The notes: generated from the sequence alone by a model not told the origin. Shown: positions 50,101 through 63,892, counted from the first letter of the stretch. The stretch is DNA of 64,000 bases from Brachypodius melanocephalos (GCA_013398615.1 VZSR01000520.1:33397268-33461267); one strand, 5' to 3'. A program made the numbers and translations.

Positions 50101-51440
50101 TTTATGAAGCCTGGACTTTGCTTGGATAATGCTGGTTCTGAGCAGGGATTTGGAAAGGTAACTTCTCTGTAATTCACTTTCCCCACCTCTATAATAGTTT
50201 GCAGTAGCTTGCTTTCGTAGGATGCATTGAGATGTACAAAAGGAAAGCACCAGTGGTAAACAGCATTTATGCACTGCAGTTGTGCTTTAAGGGCTTTTGA
50301 TCTATACTTATGGACTTGAAAGCAATTACAAATATTCTTCCCAAATTAATATAATTGTTGAGAAAGTATATTAACCTCTACTCCATTCCAGTGTGTTCTT
50401 GTGCTTTTGCCTGACAATTTGAAGACTTTGAGATTCTTAAGGCTAATAAATAGACCTGAAGAGAGTAGGAAATGCAGCCTGTTCTGGAAGAAACCCTGTA
50501 ATAAAGACTGCATGACTCAACAGCAGAGTCCATTTCACTCAGGAATCAATGTGCTTAGTTGTTGAAGCATGGGATGCACAAACTCTTCTCACAGCAGCTG
50601 TTACTTTAATGTTGACAGTTTGGGAAGTCCCAGGACAAAACCAAAAGCCCTCCAGAAGGGGCTATTTTGATCTGCAGGGCCTTCACCTCACTGACGTGTT
50701 GACCATAACCAAACAGAAGTCAGAGCACTTTGCTCTCAACCAGTTAATCCCAAATACATCTGACTGCATTGGCAGTGGCACTGTGCCAGGGCTCCTCTCT
50801 TTTTGATGTGGATGCTTTGATTCATCCAACCAGGGATGTTAAGCCAGACCAATGAAGTCAAGACTTGCAAAAAGCTCACAGTGGAGCCCTAATGATATGA
50901 CTTTTTATTCCCTAAATTTGCAGCTGTTGTATGATTTTGTTGAAAGTTTTAAAAAATGAGAATCTCAGCAAGCTGTGGGAGCATATAGTGTCCTTGCAGC
51001 ATCTGGCCCAGGATAAAGTATGTTAATTGCATATTTTCTGCATTTTACTGTGATCTTTAAAGCAGAAGTGCACCCCGTGAGAGAAACAAGCTCCCAGACA
51101 AAGCACACTGTGATCCTTGGAGGTGACAGAATTTCACAAGAAAGGTCAAGGGAGATCCCAAGGGATAAAATCACTCACTGACCTAGGTCATTATACAGAT
51201 TAAATGTTTAAATAGGTCTTCATGCCAATTAATGTTCTGCGTTTATACTCATTAATTACTAAACAAGGGGGGAAAAGTATTCTTGTCTTTCTTGATGGAG
51301 CATTTACCCATGATCTGAAGAACTGGAGTCATCAAATACAAGTTGACTGGTATAACACTATACTGATACAGCATCTCCTGTCAAGGTTGAGTGAGGAGTT
51401 CACTGGGGAAAAAAACAAGAAGGAACTTTGTATTAATGAT
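47119..51440. other. Intergenic, no gene seen
   Basis: Mixed-composition noncoding sequence. Several open frames of 60-140 codons overlap on both strands without resemblance to known proteins. No tRNA, rRNA or clear repeat family was recognised. Confidence 0.5.
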
Positions 51441-51455
51441 AGAAATAAAACCCTA

Positions 51456-51658
51456 AGGCCACACACACAAAAAAAAAACCCCACAAAAACCAAAACCCAA
51501 AACCAAACAACAAAAAACAAACAACAAAAAAACCAAATCAAAACAAACAAAAAACCCCAAACCAACACTGCACACCCCCCAAGAACACCAAACAAGCAAC
51601 AAAACAAAACAAAGAAACAAACCAAAACCCAAACCAACAATAGAAAAACCCCAAAACA

Positions 51659-51660
<2 letters not shown>
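51456..51660 (+). repeat. T-depleted A/C-rich low-complexity tract
   Basis: About 205 bp made almost entirely of A and C on the + strand (AAACC, AAAACAA, ACCCC-type words), with only about three T. Because every stop codon contains T, this tract is open in all + strand frames. The opposite strand is equally A-poor, so it gives long spurious open frames there too. It runs directly into the GAAA microsatellite. Confidence 0.85.
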
Positions 51661-51739
<79 letters not shown>

Positions 51740-51755
51740 GAAAGAAAAAAAAAAT
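51661..51755 (+). repeat. (GAAA)n microsatellite, about 20 perfect units
   Basis: A perfect GAAA/AGAA tetranucleotide array runs from 51,661 to 51,739 (about 79 bp, close to 20 units), followed by GAGAAAG and an A-run to about 51,755. As a homopurine-homopyrimidine mirror repeat it can form triplex (H-)DNA and is expected to be highly length-variable. Translated as + strand it yields a meaningless K/E/R repeat. Confidence 0.95.
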
Positions 51756-54700
51756 TTCTCATCCTCTCAGAAGAAAACTACTTTTATGTCTGTCCTCTTT
51801 GATCCAAAGGGAAGTGTTGCAGGGTTGGGTAGGACATCTGGTAGTCCATTTCCAGGTTTGCATCACAGTTATTCCTTCACAGCTAATCCAGTGCAGAGCA
51901 GGCAGGTTACCAGGGAATATGCTGGGGCATGTGACTTTCCACCCCAGTTGCCTAGCCTGCAAGGCTATTTAACCCCTGCTGTTGAATAACCAGGCCCCCA
52001 GTTCTTGGTTGAACCGGGATCTAAATGACATTTAAATTCAAAATTCTCCATTTTCCTCTTGGTTATTGAAGTGAGTGAGCCTCAAGTGATAGACCAAACA
52101 CACTGATGGGAACCTGATCTATAATCAGACCTTCAGAGAATTCTTTACTGTAAAACTAATTGAACAGTTTCCCATCCTGGGGAGAAGTGGAGAAACTGAA
52201 GATTGGCAAGTAAGTGTGTTAATTTAATAGTCATATAAAACCGAAGACTCCTTAAGTAACAAAGAACTGAACAGAAACCCATAATTACAGCAAAAGAGGG
52301 GGAAAAAACTGACTAGCAGTCACATTGTCATCTCTTGTTCCAAAATTTGCATGAATGGTACAATGAAAACATGCACTGAGGAAAGAGTGATTGCAGTGGG
52401 CCATGTTACAAAGCCAGATGGCAGATACATTGTTTCCTCCAGAAATTGTCCAGTCATGTGGTTTGATTCCAGATATTCAACTCTGGAAGACGTCTGGGAA
52501 TTCAGATCTATTTTGCTTTTAGCTTGGGATGTTTCCGGCCCTGTTATATCCTCATTACTTATCTGCCCAAATACATGGTTCTAAAACAAGGCCACAACTG
52601 GGGTGTGAATGAAACTTTGATCTAGGGAGGTAACAGCATATCCATAACACTAGAATTTTGTGTAACTTTTATGAGAAGCTGTTCTTACCATCTCCTCAAT
52701 GAGTACAGATTTTTTTTTAAGCTTTTGGGAGTAGGCAGAAAAAGAGGTCTGACATCCAAGGCAAACCAGTGTTAATAGCATATGTTCAAAATGCTACATT
52801 CTGCCACATTCAGAAGAAGGTCCTACTCCTCTCAGGCCCACTCTATTCCCCAGCCCAGTCATGGTGTGCTCCAGAAACACCTGCAGGGAAAACAGCTGCA
52901 CAGCAGCTAAACACACAGCTGAGCCACAGTGTAAGCCAAGTGCTCAACCAAAATGCAGCTCCTTATGCAGACTCTCTCCGAGGACATAACGATGAAGCTT
53001 TCCCCAGGCACCTCCAGGGCTGGGCAGCAACTGTGTTTAGCATCTCAGACTTTCTGCCATGGTCTTTTGTGGCAATTTGGGCACATGATCCTTTGTGGAC
53101 CTAACTGTTGCTCATGCTAGTAAGTCTGACCCCGTGAATAAAGGCTGAGACAAAAATTGGGACCAGGGAGTCAGTGTTGGCTCAATACCCTTTAGTGGGT
53201 TAACCATTACTCCACTGTGAGATGCTGTGTGGCCAGAGGGTACAAGCAACAATTTATTAACCAATCCATTTTAAAAATTCTGACATTTTAGGTGAGAAGC
53301 TGGGAGTTCTGCTGGAAGTTTAATTTTACCAAGCCTTCGTAATGATGGTAAAAGTTCTGTAGTGGCATACACTGGAAGCAAAGAGAAATCGCAAAGCAGA
53401 ACATAGGGAGCCAGAGACACTTGTGCCTGTTAGGCCATGCTAGCCAGGAAGGCAGACATTCTGCCTTTACACAGCTTTCCCAGGGAATTTATGTGAATAT
53501 CAATCCCATGTTTTGCAATGCACAAAATAACCACAGTTGTATGATTAGGTTCACAGCATCTATAGCCTTTATTCTCATTCCCAGGGGGTGCTACAATGTA
53601 AAATGTGTGTCTCTCTCTTGTCCTTCTGCTGTAGGAGTATTTTGTTTTTGCAGGAGTCACACATTTAGCTCCATTAAATATAATGGCATGAGATTGACAT
53701 GACTGGTCTTTTTAGCTATCTGTGTGAGTGGTTTTGCCTTGGAGCAGGGAAATCCTCTCTCTAAAAGCCTCCATTCTCCATACTGTGCCAATCAACGACA
53801 TCATCAGGTACCAATGGCACTCTGGGGAAGTGGTTGTGCCTTGCTGATATCAGTCTTGGTATTGTCCACACCTCCTCAGCTCTACACCAGTATGTGGAAT
53901 TTCCTTCAGTATTTAAAAAGGTTATCTATAAACTGGGTAAAATTATACACATCAAAACAGTCTTTCTGGGATCAGTCACCTTTTCTTCAAGTTGTTTTTT
54001 CCTGCAAAAACAAAAACAATCAAAATCAACACCATGGTATGTTGTGAGAATTAACAGATGTTGCAGAGCAGCTGGGGACCTGGAGTGCAGGATGTTCACA
54101 GCATGGCTGTCACAGTTTTGTGAGGCAGTGCAGTCCTTGCTAGATGTTTCAAATCCAAATGCTTTACCCACCTGGCACCCTGAGCAGTGGTGGCACATAC
54201 ACATGAGAGGATTCACCTGTGCTAACTTTTCAGCATGATTTCTAGAGGTATGAAAAAGATGTTCATTGCACTTAACATTAAACCACTCACACTTCCCATG
54301 GATAGGCAGATGAACTGATATCTCATATTTCAAAATAATCCTGGGTGCTGCTGTCCTGTGACCTCACTCCACACCGAAGGCTTGGAGGTTGCTGCTCCAA
54401 GTTATGTAATGAGTTCTTCCTTTTGCTTGCATCTCTAGCTCCAAGTACCTCGAGGACAGTAGCAGCAGCTGCTGCAAATTCAGGGGTGAACAAGACATAA
54501 AAGCCCTTGTATTACCAGAATTGTTCTTTCCATCCTAATGAGAAGATGACAACCAGCTGCTGCAGGGAAATTGGTGGCTGTCCTGATCCCAGCTATGGCA
54601 AAAAGTATATTCCCTGGGAAGCTCAGGCTGATCTTTGCAGGACTAATGCATAAAGCAGGAAGGCAGCTGAAAGATTGGGAATGTCAGCACTGTCCTTGTT

Positions 54701-56977
54701 GTACTTTATCATTGCCTTCCAGTTTCCTCTGGGTGAGTGCTTCTACAGACACTCCTGTTCATGGCAGTGCCTCTGCCCTCTGCACACAGAGCACATCATT
54801 CTAGAACAGCCCCTGCTGAAAGACCAGCCCCCACTGCCTGGGCAACAGGTGCCCCAGAGGTTTGCTCACAGTGCTGGGGAACATGGGGGCTGATACTCTT
54901 CTGGACATCATTTGGTCCTACAGACCAGTTCCCTCTTGATAGACTTCAGATTCTCTCCATGCTGTAGCATAGACATGCTTCATGAACACCAGATGAATCA
55001 ATAGGAATTCTTTGTTGTTAAGTGGAACAAAAGGCTTTAGAGCATCTTTGACATTCATTTTAATTTTAATTTGCCTTCTTTGTAAAAGAATCACTGTAGT
55101 TTCCATTTATATTTTAAGCAAATTTAGAGCCAAGTGCAGCATGTGACCACATGCTTGGAGCTTAGGGTCCGTAAAATATTATAAATTGGCAGGACACTAA
55201 TTAGCAACACAGCCCTGTTGTCTCATTTGCCAACATGGTTTCTGATATCATCTGAGAAACCAAATCAAGTGTAAGTAAACAATCTGGAATTTCCAATCAG
55301 AAATGCTTGGTTACAAAGCTGTTTGACAGCTTGGAAACATGGGCACAAAGATGGCAGCACAGTAACAAAACCATCCAATTTACAGGCATAGAAAATTCAT
55401 TGAAATTCCTTGTCACCAAGTGACAAAAGGAAAAATCTGTAGAGGAAAACCCAAACTGAAGGAGAGATGAGCTGCCATCAGTTTCATTGGCATGTTCACC
55501 CATTAAAGATCCACTGCTGCTGGGACTGTGATGACTCTCTCCATATCTCCTGTGCCTTTTTGCTGTGGAATGTTACAGTCCTATGTACTTTTGGTAGTGG
55601 GTACAAAAGAGGTTATATTTATCACAGGAAAAGGGGAAATAATTCCAAGCCAAAGCTATAGCACAGAGGGCATGCTTTAGTGCATTCTATTGTGTGGCCT
55701 GAGGTCATAAGGACTGGATTTCATGACCCAAACAGCCCCTTCCAGCATTATGAAGTTGTTGAAATACATTATGTTCTTGTTATCTTCTTCTTGTGCTTCA
55801 TTCTGATGCACAAGATAAAGTTTTGCTTTTGCTCTAGAACTAAAAATCTTGGGAACTGAATCAGAGGCAGCTGAACCCTGGCTGTGCCTGGCTCAGGACA
55901 GATGGGTGCTGGAGCTGCCAACCCAGGAGACAGGAGCATGGCCCTACTTTGAGCAGACTCAGGCAAGTTAAGGGAGCACATTTCACTTAACAGTGCCAGC
56001 AAGGGAAAGGACTAGATTGTAAAAGGCTGTCACCAATGTTTGCTTGCACCTGCACTCCCAGCTGCAGAGAAGTGTGTAGGAAATCCAGACAAGTAAATTA
56101 ATGAGCTTTGCTTAACAAACTGCCCCAAGGGAATTCCTGAACCAATTTACTTCTTCGATATATAGCAGTAAGTGTATAAAAATTTAGGCTAGTTCTTTAT
56201 AAGGCATAAAATAGCAAGGGATCTGTAGCAAAGAGGAAATACAACGTGTAACTACATAGGAAATGAATAGCTGAGCTAAATGTAGAATTCAGACAATGAA
56301 CTGAAATGTTCTTTCAGGAGGATTTTTCTGTTAAGGTTAATTGTAGCAATAGCTGCTCAATGACATAATCATCAAGCAGCATTAAATGCTTCTGGTCCCA
56401 TGCACTTAAGCATAACTGAAAGAATTTACAGGCCTGTAACAGAACTCCATTTTATGGTGAGAAAACTTCCAGTATTTTATTATTGCTGCCTCTGGAGTTC
56501 CATCAGAGCTCTTAGCTCTGGCCACTGCCTATACTGCCGGCAGACTCTTACAGTCAGCCCTGATGCAAACTTACTTTTACAGAGTTGAACTAGCCTAATT
56601 ACTAAACCAGTTCTGGTCCTGAGTGTTGCATTCTTGCTTGGAGAGATAGAGCTAAATTTTCAATTAGCTTTGTAGGCAAAGGACTTGAGAACTTCTTTGC
56701 TACACCAGAGGTAACATGAAGGTGACCAAAAAGACACTAAAGAGCTCCCATTCTCTCAAGAGGTATTGTGGTTTTCCCATTCTCACAGTGAGTTGCTATA
56801 ATAATCAGTTGATACAAGCCACAAGAGAAGAAATTCTCATATCTTCTTTTTCTTAGCAGTGCCCCCATTCAAAATTAGATCAATATGTCAAGTGGTCCAA
56901 CTGTATCTATATATATCATTGAACAGCATGTGCAGGGAGCTTCCTGGCACACTTTCAATGAAGATTAATTGGGCAAG

Positions 56978-57125
56978 CTTCTGTCCCTTTCCCTGCACTT
57001 CTTGTCATCCATTCTTTTTTGTTTGTTTTACTTGTTTTCCAAATTTTTCCTTTTTGATTTTTAAGATTACATTTTTTCAACTCCTTCTCCTCTCTCTTTA
57101 TTTCCATTTCTTCCTGGATTTCAGG
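56978..57125 (+). repeat. Pyrimidine-rich (T/C) low-complexity stretch
   Basis: About 150 bp strongly biased to T and C on the + strand (TTTTCC, CTCTCTCTTT and TTTCTTCC words). The bias fades out gradually towards 57,360. It is not a clean tandem repeat. Confidence 0.6.
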
Positions 57126-59877
57126 ACTTGAATTGGAGTACTTTTGGCAAGTTTTGGTCCTTTTCCCTCCCCTCATTTTGTCTCAGTCCATTTGGTTGCC
57201 ATCGCTTTATTTCCAAATTTTCTTGGTTTCTTCAATGCCACTGTTTTTCATCATATCTCCTTTCCCGAGTGTTTGTTAGACTTGGTTCTCTGATTTCAAG
57301 ATTTCATTCCCTTTCATGAAAGAAGAATTTCCTTCCAATTTCCTATGATTCCATTCCTCATTATTACTTGTCTGTTCTGGAGATGTGGGAGTATCAGTGT
57401 GATGGTCTCTGGCTTTCTCTCTGGGCTGGTCACTACAAGTTTTCAGGCGGCTGCTGAGTGGGGATAATTTCTGCACCTGGCTGTTCTCCTGACATGTTTT
57501 GGGAAGTGAGGTTTTTATTCCTCGTTCATCTAGGCCTGATGCTCCTACTCATGATATTTTGCAGCTGGGATGCTTGGCCACCACCTGAGCAGAGGGTAAA
57601 GGATTAAGAGAGATATGGTCATGAAAACTGAACTTCTGTGTGTTTGGAATTATATCCTCAAGTCACACAAGCAGCTGTGAAATGGAGGCTGTCTTTTGCT
57701 TGGATAGAAATCTTCAGTCACTGGGTTACCAGTGAGTATGCTGAGCCTCATATGATGCACAGAGAACAGAAAGAAGAAGGAAAAAAGACCTCCTTCTCCT
57801 TTCTGTGTTATTCTGTCTTTCAGCTGCCAGCAGTGAATGCAGGAGCTCTCCAGTAGCCCTGAGTCACTGGGAAGCCTGGCTAGGCTGGCTCTATGCGACA
57901 TGATGTATTCTGAGAATATCTCAGTCCAGAACCAAAACTGTATCTCTTTTACCAAGGGAGGAATCAAATTGTTTACAAACTCAGGACATTAAAGGAAGTA
58001 AATGGTTAAGTGTTCTTGCAGCACTTTTTGCCTCCTTCAAGGAGCTTGAGAGCACAAAGAAATTACATTCCTTCGGGTTTTATGTTAATTGGATATGTCA
58101 GACCTCTGCCTGCCCAACATTCCTTTATATTTGGAGTGCATGTAAACAGTGACTTTCCAGTGCTCGTACCACAAGCTAGTGTTGAAAATTAAATTATATT
58201 CCCATTTTTTTTCTGTTCATTGTTATACATCTCCTGCAGACTCTTACTTTACTCTTACAGAAATACCTTCTCTGGCTAGAGGTGTCAGCAATCAGCTGAA
58301 ATCCCTTTGTACTTCAGCCAGCAGCCAGGCAACACAGCCCCTATAATACTTTGCTCCCCTGCCTCTCCTTTCATTGTTTCACCTGTTGTTGCCCTTTATC
58401 CAACCAAAAAGTTCTTACTGTTTCATCACTGCCTTGCAAGGTCTGTGCTCCTGGAGTGATCATCAATATTCATGGAATATGTCAACACCATGATTTTATT
58501 GAAGCATTGAGCATATTTCCACTTTCTGTGGAATTCCCAGCCCCTGTGTCACTGTCATCCGGGAGAATCTCGGCTTTTATGAAACAAAGTACTCTGTCAT
58601 GGTCACAAAGAAAAGCTGGAACACAAGGTCCTGGTGCACTCTACAGTCATAAAGCTCAGGACAGAGGAACCATTAAAATGTTTTCTAAAAATCATGGAAA
58701 ATACTACAGTTCTCATATGTTTACAGCATGGCTTTGGGATTTGGAGTTGGAAGTGCTGTGAATGTTACACACAAGCCCTGCAGTGAGCAATTGTTAGCAT
58801 GGGGTTGGATTGTCTGCAGCTGCCACAGAAAAGTTACCATGAGGAGGCAGCAGAAAAGTCTGAGAAAAGCTTCTTATAATGGATTTAGCATCCTTGAGGA
58901 GCAGAGTGGACTCTGCAAACTGGCAGGAACAGAAGATACCCAGTGCTAAGAACGTGCAGACTCAAGCGAATGGTGATAGCTGCCTGCCTGTGGGCTGCAC
59001 TGCCTTCAGCCAAAACCTTTGCCTGCTTGGTGTGGAAATCAGTGACTTCTGACTCTGCGATTCAAACCTGGCTTCTGCCCTGAACAGCCTGCAAACAGCC
59101 CATGCACCAGTCTCCCACAGCTTGTCCAGAACCCACACTGCTTCAAATTCATATGAGACACCTCACCTAGCAGTGATCCAGCTCTGCTGCCTTCCCTGCT
59201 GTGTTTGGGTTGCTCATCAAACCAGGCATCCATTCCACACACAGTCAGTGGTCTATAGAAGAAACTGATGAGAACATCAGACATTGACCTATTCAGAAGA
59301 AGACAATGAAACAAATTGCTATTTCAGGATGTCTTGGGGCCTTTTCATTGGAAAATCTTAATAAAAAATGCTTATGTTGCTCAGGAAATCTGGTTAGTCT
59401 CCATGAAAGAACCTCTCAATTGTTAATCTAATTTCTGCCAGAGACTAAAATTTGGCTGCCATGATCACTGTCAGCCTGTTGATCTAATATTTGTAATCAT
59501 ATCCGTAATTACACAGCCAATCACTTTTTAACAGGCAGTAAGACCTCTGAAAAATGCATCTGGTTGGGCTAGCAAATCCACCCACTCTAGAGATTCCTGC
59601 TTCTAGTTTGTCTTGCTCATGATATTGAACAGTTTGAAAACTTTCACTGGAGTCCCCACAAGCCATGAATGATACTGTTCCCCTTCACTGTACAAATGCA
59701 TAATTTGTGTATCATTTGTTGTGATTCCATTTATCCTGTTGGAATACAGCCAATAACCCAGGCACGAGGTGCAAGACAGATCAGCTGCTCCAAATATCTT
59801 GGAGAGATCCAGACTGAAGTTAGTTAATAAGAAGAGAGACAGTCATCTTACAAGGCAATGAGTCAGATTATTTTTAA

Positions 59878-59937
59878 ATTTCCTTATATCTTATGGATAG
59901 CATTTGGATTTCCTTATATCTTAAAGACAGCATGTTC
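59878..59937 (+). repeat. Two-copy 30-bp tandem duplication
   Basis: ATTTCCTTATATCTTA begins at 59,878 and again at 59,908. The second halves of the two 30-bp units (TGGATAGCATTTGG versus AAGACAGCATGTTC) have diverged. This is a local slippage-type duplication, not an array. Confidence 0.75.
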
Positions 59938-61805
59938 ATAGCTTGGAGCCTAGCATAAGTGAAAATACCATGACTATATATGCTACAGATTTTTCTGTCT
60001 GAAGAACAGATATTTAATACTAAGTCTTCTACACAACTATCATAATTATTTACAGTACCATGCCTGCTTCTCATCTGCCTGGCTGTGGTTCATACTAGTA
60101 CAGGCAAGTTTGTAGTTACTATAGAGATAAAGGCCATAAATTTAGATTCTCAATTGACTAAATGTCAAATTGGGCATCAGAAATCCACAAAAATCCTCTG
60201 GAATCACGATTGTGAATTCCTTCTTGCCACCTCTTGGAAATCACGACCTTCACTTGGCTATGGCAAATGCCCTGAAAAAGTCAGAACCTCCAAAACAAGA
60301 TTCACAGTGTTGGGCTGTGTTTAAGACATGTTGTGTACTACCTGCTATAGAAGGAGCATGGCATCTTTAAAGAATAGACCAGGACCAAAATAAATGGAGT
60401 TTTCGCTTTACTTGATCCCAGCTGATTCCTGAGACTTATCAGCTTTCTGGGATCACACCACTGCTGCCTAAGTTTCAGAAGAGTGCCCTACTTTTCTTGT
60501 AAAATCACTTTGTAGATAACATGGTTTGCATTTGCCCAAACACTGGCATGGGATTTTCACCTTTGTTGGCATACTCACTTTCAAAGCCTCGGTTGTTTCT
60601 CCAGAGGAATAGTGCTTATGTTAAGCAAAAAAGGCAAATAGTGTCTCATTATCAAGAAAATGTAAAAAGAGAAAAAAACCAATGTTTTTTGTCACTCATA
60701 TTGTAGAGAAGGAAACTATTTCATATCTTTACAAAGTCCTCCCACCAGAGCAGAGCAGAAGGGAGGTGAACTAAGAATGGAAATCAAAATAATGGGAGAG
60801 GGCTCTTGGCTGCCTTCCAGGGAAACAGTGGGAGATCCCATTGCATTGCAATAACACCAGCTTGGACGTGTTTCAAATTTACCATGTAGTAACTACTCTC
60901 CCATTGTAATAGCCAGAATCTTGGACTGGTTGGTAAAATACCCTGAAGTCCCTGCAAATATTCTGAAACTTCAAAGCTTAAGCAGAAGACAGAAAATTAA
61001 TTATAAAAATGCTGGCTTCATTGCTAAGAAAGCAATAGCAAATTTGGTAGGTTCCCCTTGATCACTTTCTGTAGCCTTTTCAATAACCCTGCCCCACAGC
61101 TGCCATCGAGACTCTGCAGAGCTGCTGCATGGCCAGCGCCAACTCCACCCAGCTGGGCAGTGGTGAGACAGGAGGATGGAGGGAAACTGCCTCGAGGGTA
61201 CTTACCAGCTTTGTGTAAATAAAATAACACTACCCCTTGAATGCTCCATCTTTGACAGTCTTGTGCACTTTTGGCATCACGTAAGAACCTGAAGTGATGT
61301 TTCCAGCCAGTCAGAGCTGAGGGACCACACGAGGAGAGATTTGCATGTTCAGAGGGCACTTCCTAAGAGAACTCCACAATCGTTATGTAAATAGCTGAAC
61401 TCAGGGTTGTTTTCAGAGAGTTTACAGAGCCACAGGCAACACAGTTGCCCAGAATAACAATGCAGGATCAACAAATGGTTTCCAACAGCCACCTAAATGC
61501 AGAAAAGAGGGGAGAACTCTGACTGTATAATGTAAAATGCAGTGTCCCCAGCTGTTGGATGCAGAACTGAATTTATTTTATTGCAACAGTGCTCAATTAA
61601 ATGTGCTCAAGAGACCCATTTTCAAGTGTTATTCATACTGTATGACCAATTCTTCATTTACAAAAGGAGCATCCTGAGATAAAAAGATCACAAAATGAGT
61701 AATTCCTTTTAACAAAAAAATTCCCAAGAAAGCAGGTTTCAACAGAAGGAAATGATGTGCCACACACTACTAGGAAGCAGACAGTCTAAACACACTATAA
61801 TTATT

Positions 61806-61933
61806 GAATCATAGAGTGTTTGGGGTTAGAAATTATATTAAAAATCATCAAGTCTCAACCCCCCTGTTGTGGGCAGGGATGCCATTCACTACATTAGGTT
61901 GCTCAGGGCCTCCTCTAACCTGGCCTTGAACAG
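61806..61933 (-). mobile_element. CR1 LINE 3'-end fragment, antisense
   Basis: About 128 bp matches the reverse complement of the CR1 3' terminus: GAATCATAGAGTGTTTGGGG, a degraded ATTATATTAAAAATCATCAA block (for the usual CTTAAAGATCATCTAG), GTTGCTCAGGGCCTC, and CTAACCTGGCCTTGAACA. It is severely 5'-truncated and has no coding content. Confidence 0.85.
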
Positions 61934-63878
61934 AATATGAATTATATTATCCTGATATATGTAACATTTGAGTAACTTAAAGGAAACTGATATACAGAGC
62001 TGTATTTACAGCAAGGAATACATACAACTTAATCAACTATAAACATATATCTGAAAACCTTTGCTAAGGCTGACTTTATGTGAGACTGGGATGGAAAGAA
62101 ATCTGTATCGGGGAGGGACAAAGTTTTTTTTAACAGACATGTTTGTAGAAGATAAAATACAGCTTCAGAGCCACAGAACCTGCATGGCTCCTATGCTTTT
62201 CCAGACAAGACTAGCATCTCCAAATACTCCCGTATTCATCACCCTGCCATTATTAGAAAAGCCCATGTGAAGCAATATCCAAAGGAAATGGATTCCTGCA
62301 TTTCTCATTTGTCACTCCACATGCCAGTACCACACACCTTGGACTAAATTCATGGCCTTCTCCAGATATTTTGGATAAACAAGATTTCTGCATAGCCTCA
62401 GCAGTACATGCTGACACTTCCATTATGGGGCTGTGGTTATCTTTCAATAAGAGTCTATTTTCTGTGAAAGAGCAAAGGAGAACTAAAAAACCTCACTCCT
62501 CAGCAGCTAAAGAAATCATCTGTAGACACTGCTTCTCGAGGATGACTGACTTGACTAACTCAACAGATTCAATTTGCATTATTAACAATAAACATAATTA
62601 CATAGATATATCAACAATACTTCCAGATAGTGCTACAATTACAGGCTGATTGAACAGACTATGCATCATGAAATCAAAGCCACAATTACTCAACAGAGAA
62701 TGTGAACATGGTGAGACACTTGTGCAGTATTAGATTACAGTGCTGCAGGAAATGACAGAGGAGCCATTACATTATAGTCAACAGATTAATGCAGAACCAG
62801 TACTTCAGGGAGGAGCAATCAAAGCCAACCTATCTTCAGTTCCAGTAGCAAGGTGGTGAAGCTAATGGCTCCTAGGTTACCAGGGACCTTGTTTTTCTAA
62901 TGTCTCAGACAATTACTTCCCATTCCTCTGCACTGATCATAGTTCTCTCACTTCTTTCCAATTTCTACTGCCTTTAATATTCCAGTGCATTCAAGCTACT
63001 TATGCTTTTCATTGTTAGATGCAGCCTTTCTTTCCATCCGCCTCAGTGAGCTTTGGGACTGTACCTAAATGTTTTCTGACTTCAAGACTCTCCTCCAAAC
63101 TCCTGTCTTTAATGAAGGCCTTGATGGTGTATTTGTGCAGATGTGCTCTGCCCTCTGGCCTCCCTCTGCACTGCACTGTGAGGAGAGGACCTGGAGCAGG
63201 CATAATGACTTCCCTGCAAAGCAGGGACACTTGCAGCATTAGAAGAGTGATTATAACAACCCTGACCTTTCATGACAGAAAACATACAAATCATTAGCAG
63301 TTAATAAAACAATGGAGCACACAGCTTTGGAAAACATTTATTAGTGTCTAGGAATTTCAGACTCACATCCTATGTAATAGTCAGTAAAATGTTTAGAAAG
63401 CATTTGTGTCTTGAGAAATATTGCTTTCTCTGAAATGAAAGGAAAAGCCTGTTTCACATTTTTCACTTTATATAAAAATTATTTCACTATCTCTTCATAA
63501 TTTGAGTCCTGCAAAGTGAATCCAACTAATTTATGTGAATATCAATGTAATTACTGAAGAAATGTTCAGTTTGTTAAAACCATCCTCAGCTATCAGTGTA
63601 TCAATGCGTTGACTCTGAGGAGCACTGGGTGATGGTATCTTTTCAATGTCAGCAACGATTAATTAGCCAGGTGAAGAACTCTGTATTCTGTTTAGATGAT
63701 AATTCCATGTTTGATCACTTCTCTTTTTCTCTTTGCCCTAAATGTAGTAAGTTTCTTGTCACATGATTTTTTGTTCCAGCTTTCCTAAAGCTACCAAAAA
63801 CTCTACATAATTTGGACTAGCTAATATGTTAGACTTCACAAAAAAGTTAATTTCTCACATTTTCCTGCCATGCAACAA
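61934..63878. other. Intergenic, no gene seen
   Basis: AT-rich sequence to near the right window edge. No exon, RNA gene or repeat family was recognised. Confidence 0.5.
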
Positions 63879-63892
63879 GTCACCATAGCAAC
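63879..63892 (+). promoter_or_regulatory. RFX X-box-like motif
   Basis: GTCACCATAGCAAC fits the RFX X-box layout: GTCACC half, 2-bp spacer AT, AGCAAC half. It shares its right half AGCAAC with the motif at 3,150. It lies 108 bp from the right edge, so any promoter it serves may be outside the window. Function is inferred from the motif alone. Confidence 0.35.

Larger units (their letters stand above)
51756..61805. other. Intergenic, no gene seen
   Basis: About 10 kb of noncoding sequence with no recognisable exon. It includes a possible faint CR1-tail echo at about 55,680-55,760 (GGACTGGATTTCATGACCCA, then CCCCTTCCAGCATTATGA), a pyrimidine-rich stretch at about 56,978-57,125 and a short tandem duplication at 59,878. 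Other open frames are short and overlapping. Confidence 0.5.

Noticed and set aside
51222..51989. 255-codon + strand open frame, with 102- and 74-codon minus frames opposite
   Set aside because: It is open only because the A/C tract and GAAA array contain almost no T, so no stop codon can occur. The product is low-complexity K/T/N/Q and KERK repeats.
53100..53170. Possible LTR polyadenylation region (GTGAATAAAGGCTGAGAC)
   Set aside because: A lone AATAAA with no identifiable TG...CA LTR boundaries, primer-binding site or retroviral coding sequence nearby.
55680..55760. Possible fourth CR1 3' tail
   Set aside because: Only a faint match to the CR1 terminal block. Too short and diverged to call.
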